A DNA stretch of 64,000 nucleotides from Dyadobacter arcticus. GTDB taxonomy: Bacteria; Bacteroidota; Bacteroidia; Cytophagales; Spirosomataceae. Position 1 is the first letter of the stretch. The number at the start of each line of letters is the position of its first letter. Positions 62,989 to 64,000 of this stretch are shown here, in pieces. A model generated the notes under the pieces. It saw nothing but the letters and a program-made list of their open reading frames with translations, was not told where the DNA came from and searched no databases. The stretch is from the NCBI RefSeq assembly GCF_011762185.1, contig NZ_JAASQJ010000003.1, positions 682,001-746,000 on the forward strand, in the 5' to 3' direction. A program made the translations under genes and the position numbers.

Positions 62989-63543
62989 TCAGATACCTTT
63001 CAGACGGGCTGTCATTAAAATGGCACAAACCGAGAGCGAATCAGTAATTTCTGACTTCATCACCATATCTACCGCATCTTTAAGCGATACCTTCCTTACC
63101 TGCAAATCTTCGGTATCTTCTGGCTCGGCATTCATTTGTGTTAATTCTTCTGCTATATACAGGAAACCTTCCTCGTTTGTGGCAGAATTGGAAGTGTGAA
63201 TTCGGGCTAGCTTCGTCCATTTTGCTGCTAACAGACCTGTTTCTTCTTTGAGTTCCCGTTTGGCAGCTTCCAGTACATCCGTTCCAAGCAAGCCGCCGCC
63301 TTCCGGAATTTCCCAGGAATATTCGTCAATTGCATACCGATATTGTCCGACGAGATAGATATTATCCTCCTCATCCAAAGGAATCACACCGATTGCCTGG
63401 TTTTTGAATTTTACCAATCCATAAATTCCCTTATTACCGGACGGGTTAATGACATCGCGATGACTGAGTTCCAGCCAGGCGTTTTCGTAGACCGTCTCCG
63501 AAGAAAGTGTTTTCCAATTATTTTCAGTGGATATAACCCGCAT
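62989..63543 (-). CDS. NUDIX hydrolase (ADP-ribose pyrophosphatase-like)
   Basis: Hydrolase of 184 residues, start MRVISTENNWKTLSS at ATG 63543; a TTG at 63579 is in frame but unlikely. The NUDIX box is complete: GGGLLGTDVLEAAKRELKEETGLL (first 20 residues GGGLLGTDVLEAAKRELKEE). It fits the ADP-sugar diphosphatase group (ISWEIPEGG-like YSWEIPEGG before the box). LysE follows at once. It is divergent from the cation transporter gene by 38 bp. Confidence 0.92.
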   Translation of the reverse strand: MRVISTENNWKTLSSETVYENAWLELSHRDVINPSGNKGIYGLVKFKNQAIGVIPLDEEDNIYLVGQYRYAIDEYSWEIPEGGGLLGTDVLEAAKRELKEETGLLAAKWTKLARIHTSNSATNEEGFLYIAEELTQMNAEPEDTEDLQVRKVSLKDAVDMVMKSEITDSLSVCAILMTARLKGI

Positions 63544-63581
63544 TTTCTTAGTAATTTTAACTCCCGGACTTCTATTCAACG

Positions 63582-64000
63582 ATGCAAATAAACCAAAATA
63601 AGCTAAAACAACGTCTCATCCTGCTTTCTTTTGTAGCAAGCATTCTGCTGACGGGCTTGAAGTTTTTTGCATACTATATTACTTCTTCCAATGCAATTTT
63701 GAGTGATGCGCTGGAATCCATCATCAATGTGATCGCCAGTGGTTTCGCATTTTATAGCATTTACCTTTCTTCTCAGCCCAAAGATAGGAACCATCCTTAC
63801 GGGCATGGCAAAGTTGAATTTTTCTCAGCGGGTGTCGAAGGAGCATTGATCATCATTGCCTCCCTGTTTATCAGCATTGAAGCTGTTCAGAAATTACTCG
63901 ATCCTCAGCCTATCCAAAACCTCGCACAAGGATCTGTGTTTATTCTCTTTACCATTTTTGTGAATACGGCAATTGGGTATAAACTGCTGGTTGAAGGCAA
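63582..64000 (+). CDS. Cation diffusion facilitator transporter (3' end outside window)
   Basis: The first 139 codons of a cation diffusion facilitator, cut by the window end. It starts MQINQNKLKQRLILLSFVAS at ATG 63582. Helices: about 11-31, 35-55, 79-101 and 114-134. The metal-binding pattern is visible in LSDALESIINV (Asp in helix 2), and NHPYGHGKVEFFSAGVEG marks the loop before helix 3. Such transporters export Zn, Fe or Mn in exchange for protons. The metal cannot be told from this part. Confidence 0.93.
   Translation, partial: MQINQNKLKQRLILLSFVASILLTGLKFFAYYITSSNAILSDALESIINVIASGFAFYSIYLSSQPKDRNHPYGHGKVEFFSAGVEGALIIIASLFISIEAVQKLLDPQPIQNLAQGSVFILFTIFVNTAIGYKLLVEG

Overview
The window comes from a chromosome of the phylum Bacteroidota, most likely order Cytophagales and Dyadobacter-like. 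This rests on gene content and signals, not on a marker gene. It carries type IX secretion (T9SS) C-terminal signals (one type A, one CHU_C/type B), promoters of the form TTG-N19-TAnnTTTG, weak Shine-Dalgarno sites, CHRD, DUF349, DUF418 and DUF2306 proteins, one-protein hybrid sensors and propeller sensors, and the family-specific intergenic repeats common in this phylum. No transposase, integrase, phage gene or CRISPR array was seen.

Layout. 1-12.7 kb is mostly housekeeping: an SH3-domain membrane protein, a CHRD lipoprotein, a DEAD-box RNA helicase, a CbpA-type DnaJ, a VF530 protein, a Gfo/Idh/MocA oxidoreductase, an operon of an AraC-methyltransferase fusion, an unknown protein and miaA, then gltA, pdxH and a five-repeat DUF349 protein. 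12.8-13.5 kb is a tRNA patch: tRNA-Thr(TGT), then a tRNA-Lys(TTT) lying between two decayed copies of itself. 13.7-20.7 kb is accessory and regulatory: a YCII protein with its ECF42-like sigma factor, an ATC-hydrolase-like protein, an NmrA-like reductase with an AraC regulator, a wrecked aldo/keto reductase, a DUF2306 membrane protein and a Crp/Fnr regulator. 20.8-24.5 kb is one very large secreted subtilase. 24.8-34.1 kb holds a hydrolase, a FlgO/TPR protein and a same-strand run with a YfcC-type carrier, an M20 peptidase, a shortened DUF418 protein and a serine hydrolase. 34.1-34.4 kb is an array of a short dispersed repeat.

35.6-47.2 kb is a signalling block: a TPR histidine kinase, a propeller histidine kinase with an almost identical kinase module, a fragment of a third kinase, a FtsX-type permease and a TPR/kinase/receiver/AraC hybrid. 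47.4-56.8 kb holds a WG-repeat protein, a VOC protein, a second YCII/sigma locus with a RibD_C/DHFR-like partner, a T9SS-secreted protein, an amidohydrolase and a Tat-type Gfo/Idh/MocA protein. The end is housekeeping again: tRNA-Leu(GAG), a deoxynucleoside kinase, trhO, surE, a GH3 protein, a NUDIX/LysE pair and the start of a cation diffusion facilitator.

Most worth a second look: a GC-only UUCG hairpin just upstream of the start codon of the second ECF sigma factor; the tRNA-Lys triplet whose outer copies carry GC-rich insertions; an eight-copy array of the TGTCATCCTGAGCGC repeat; a subtilase whose PA domain precedes the catalytic domain; a roughly 160-residue foreign block in a propeller sensor; and a kinase fragment ending at a mobile-type palindromic repeat. 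I found no clear multi-gene system that is wholly undescribed.
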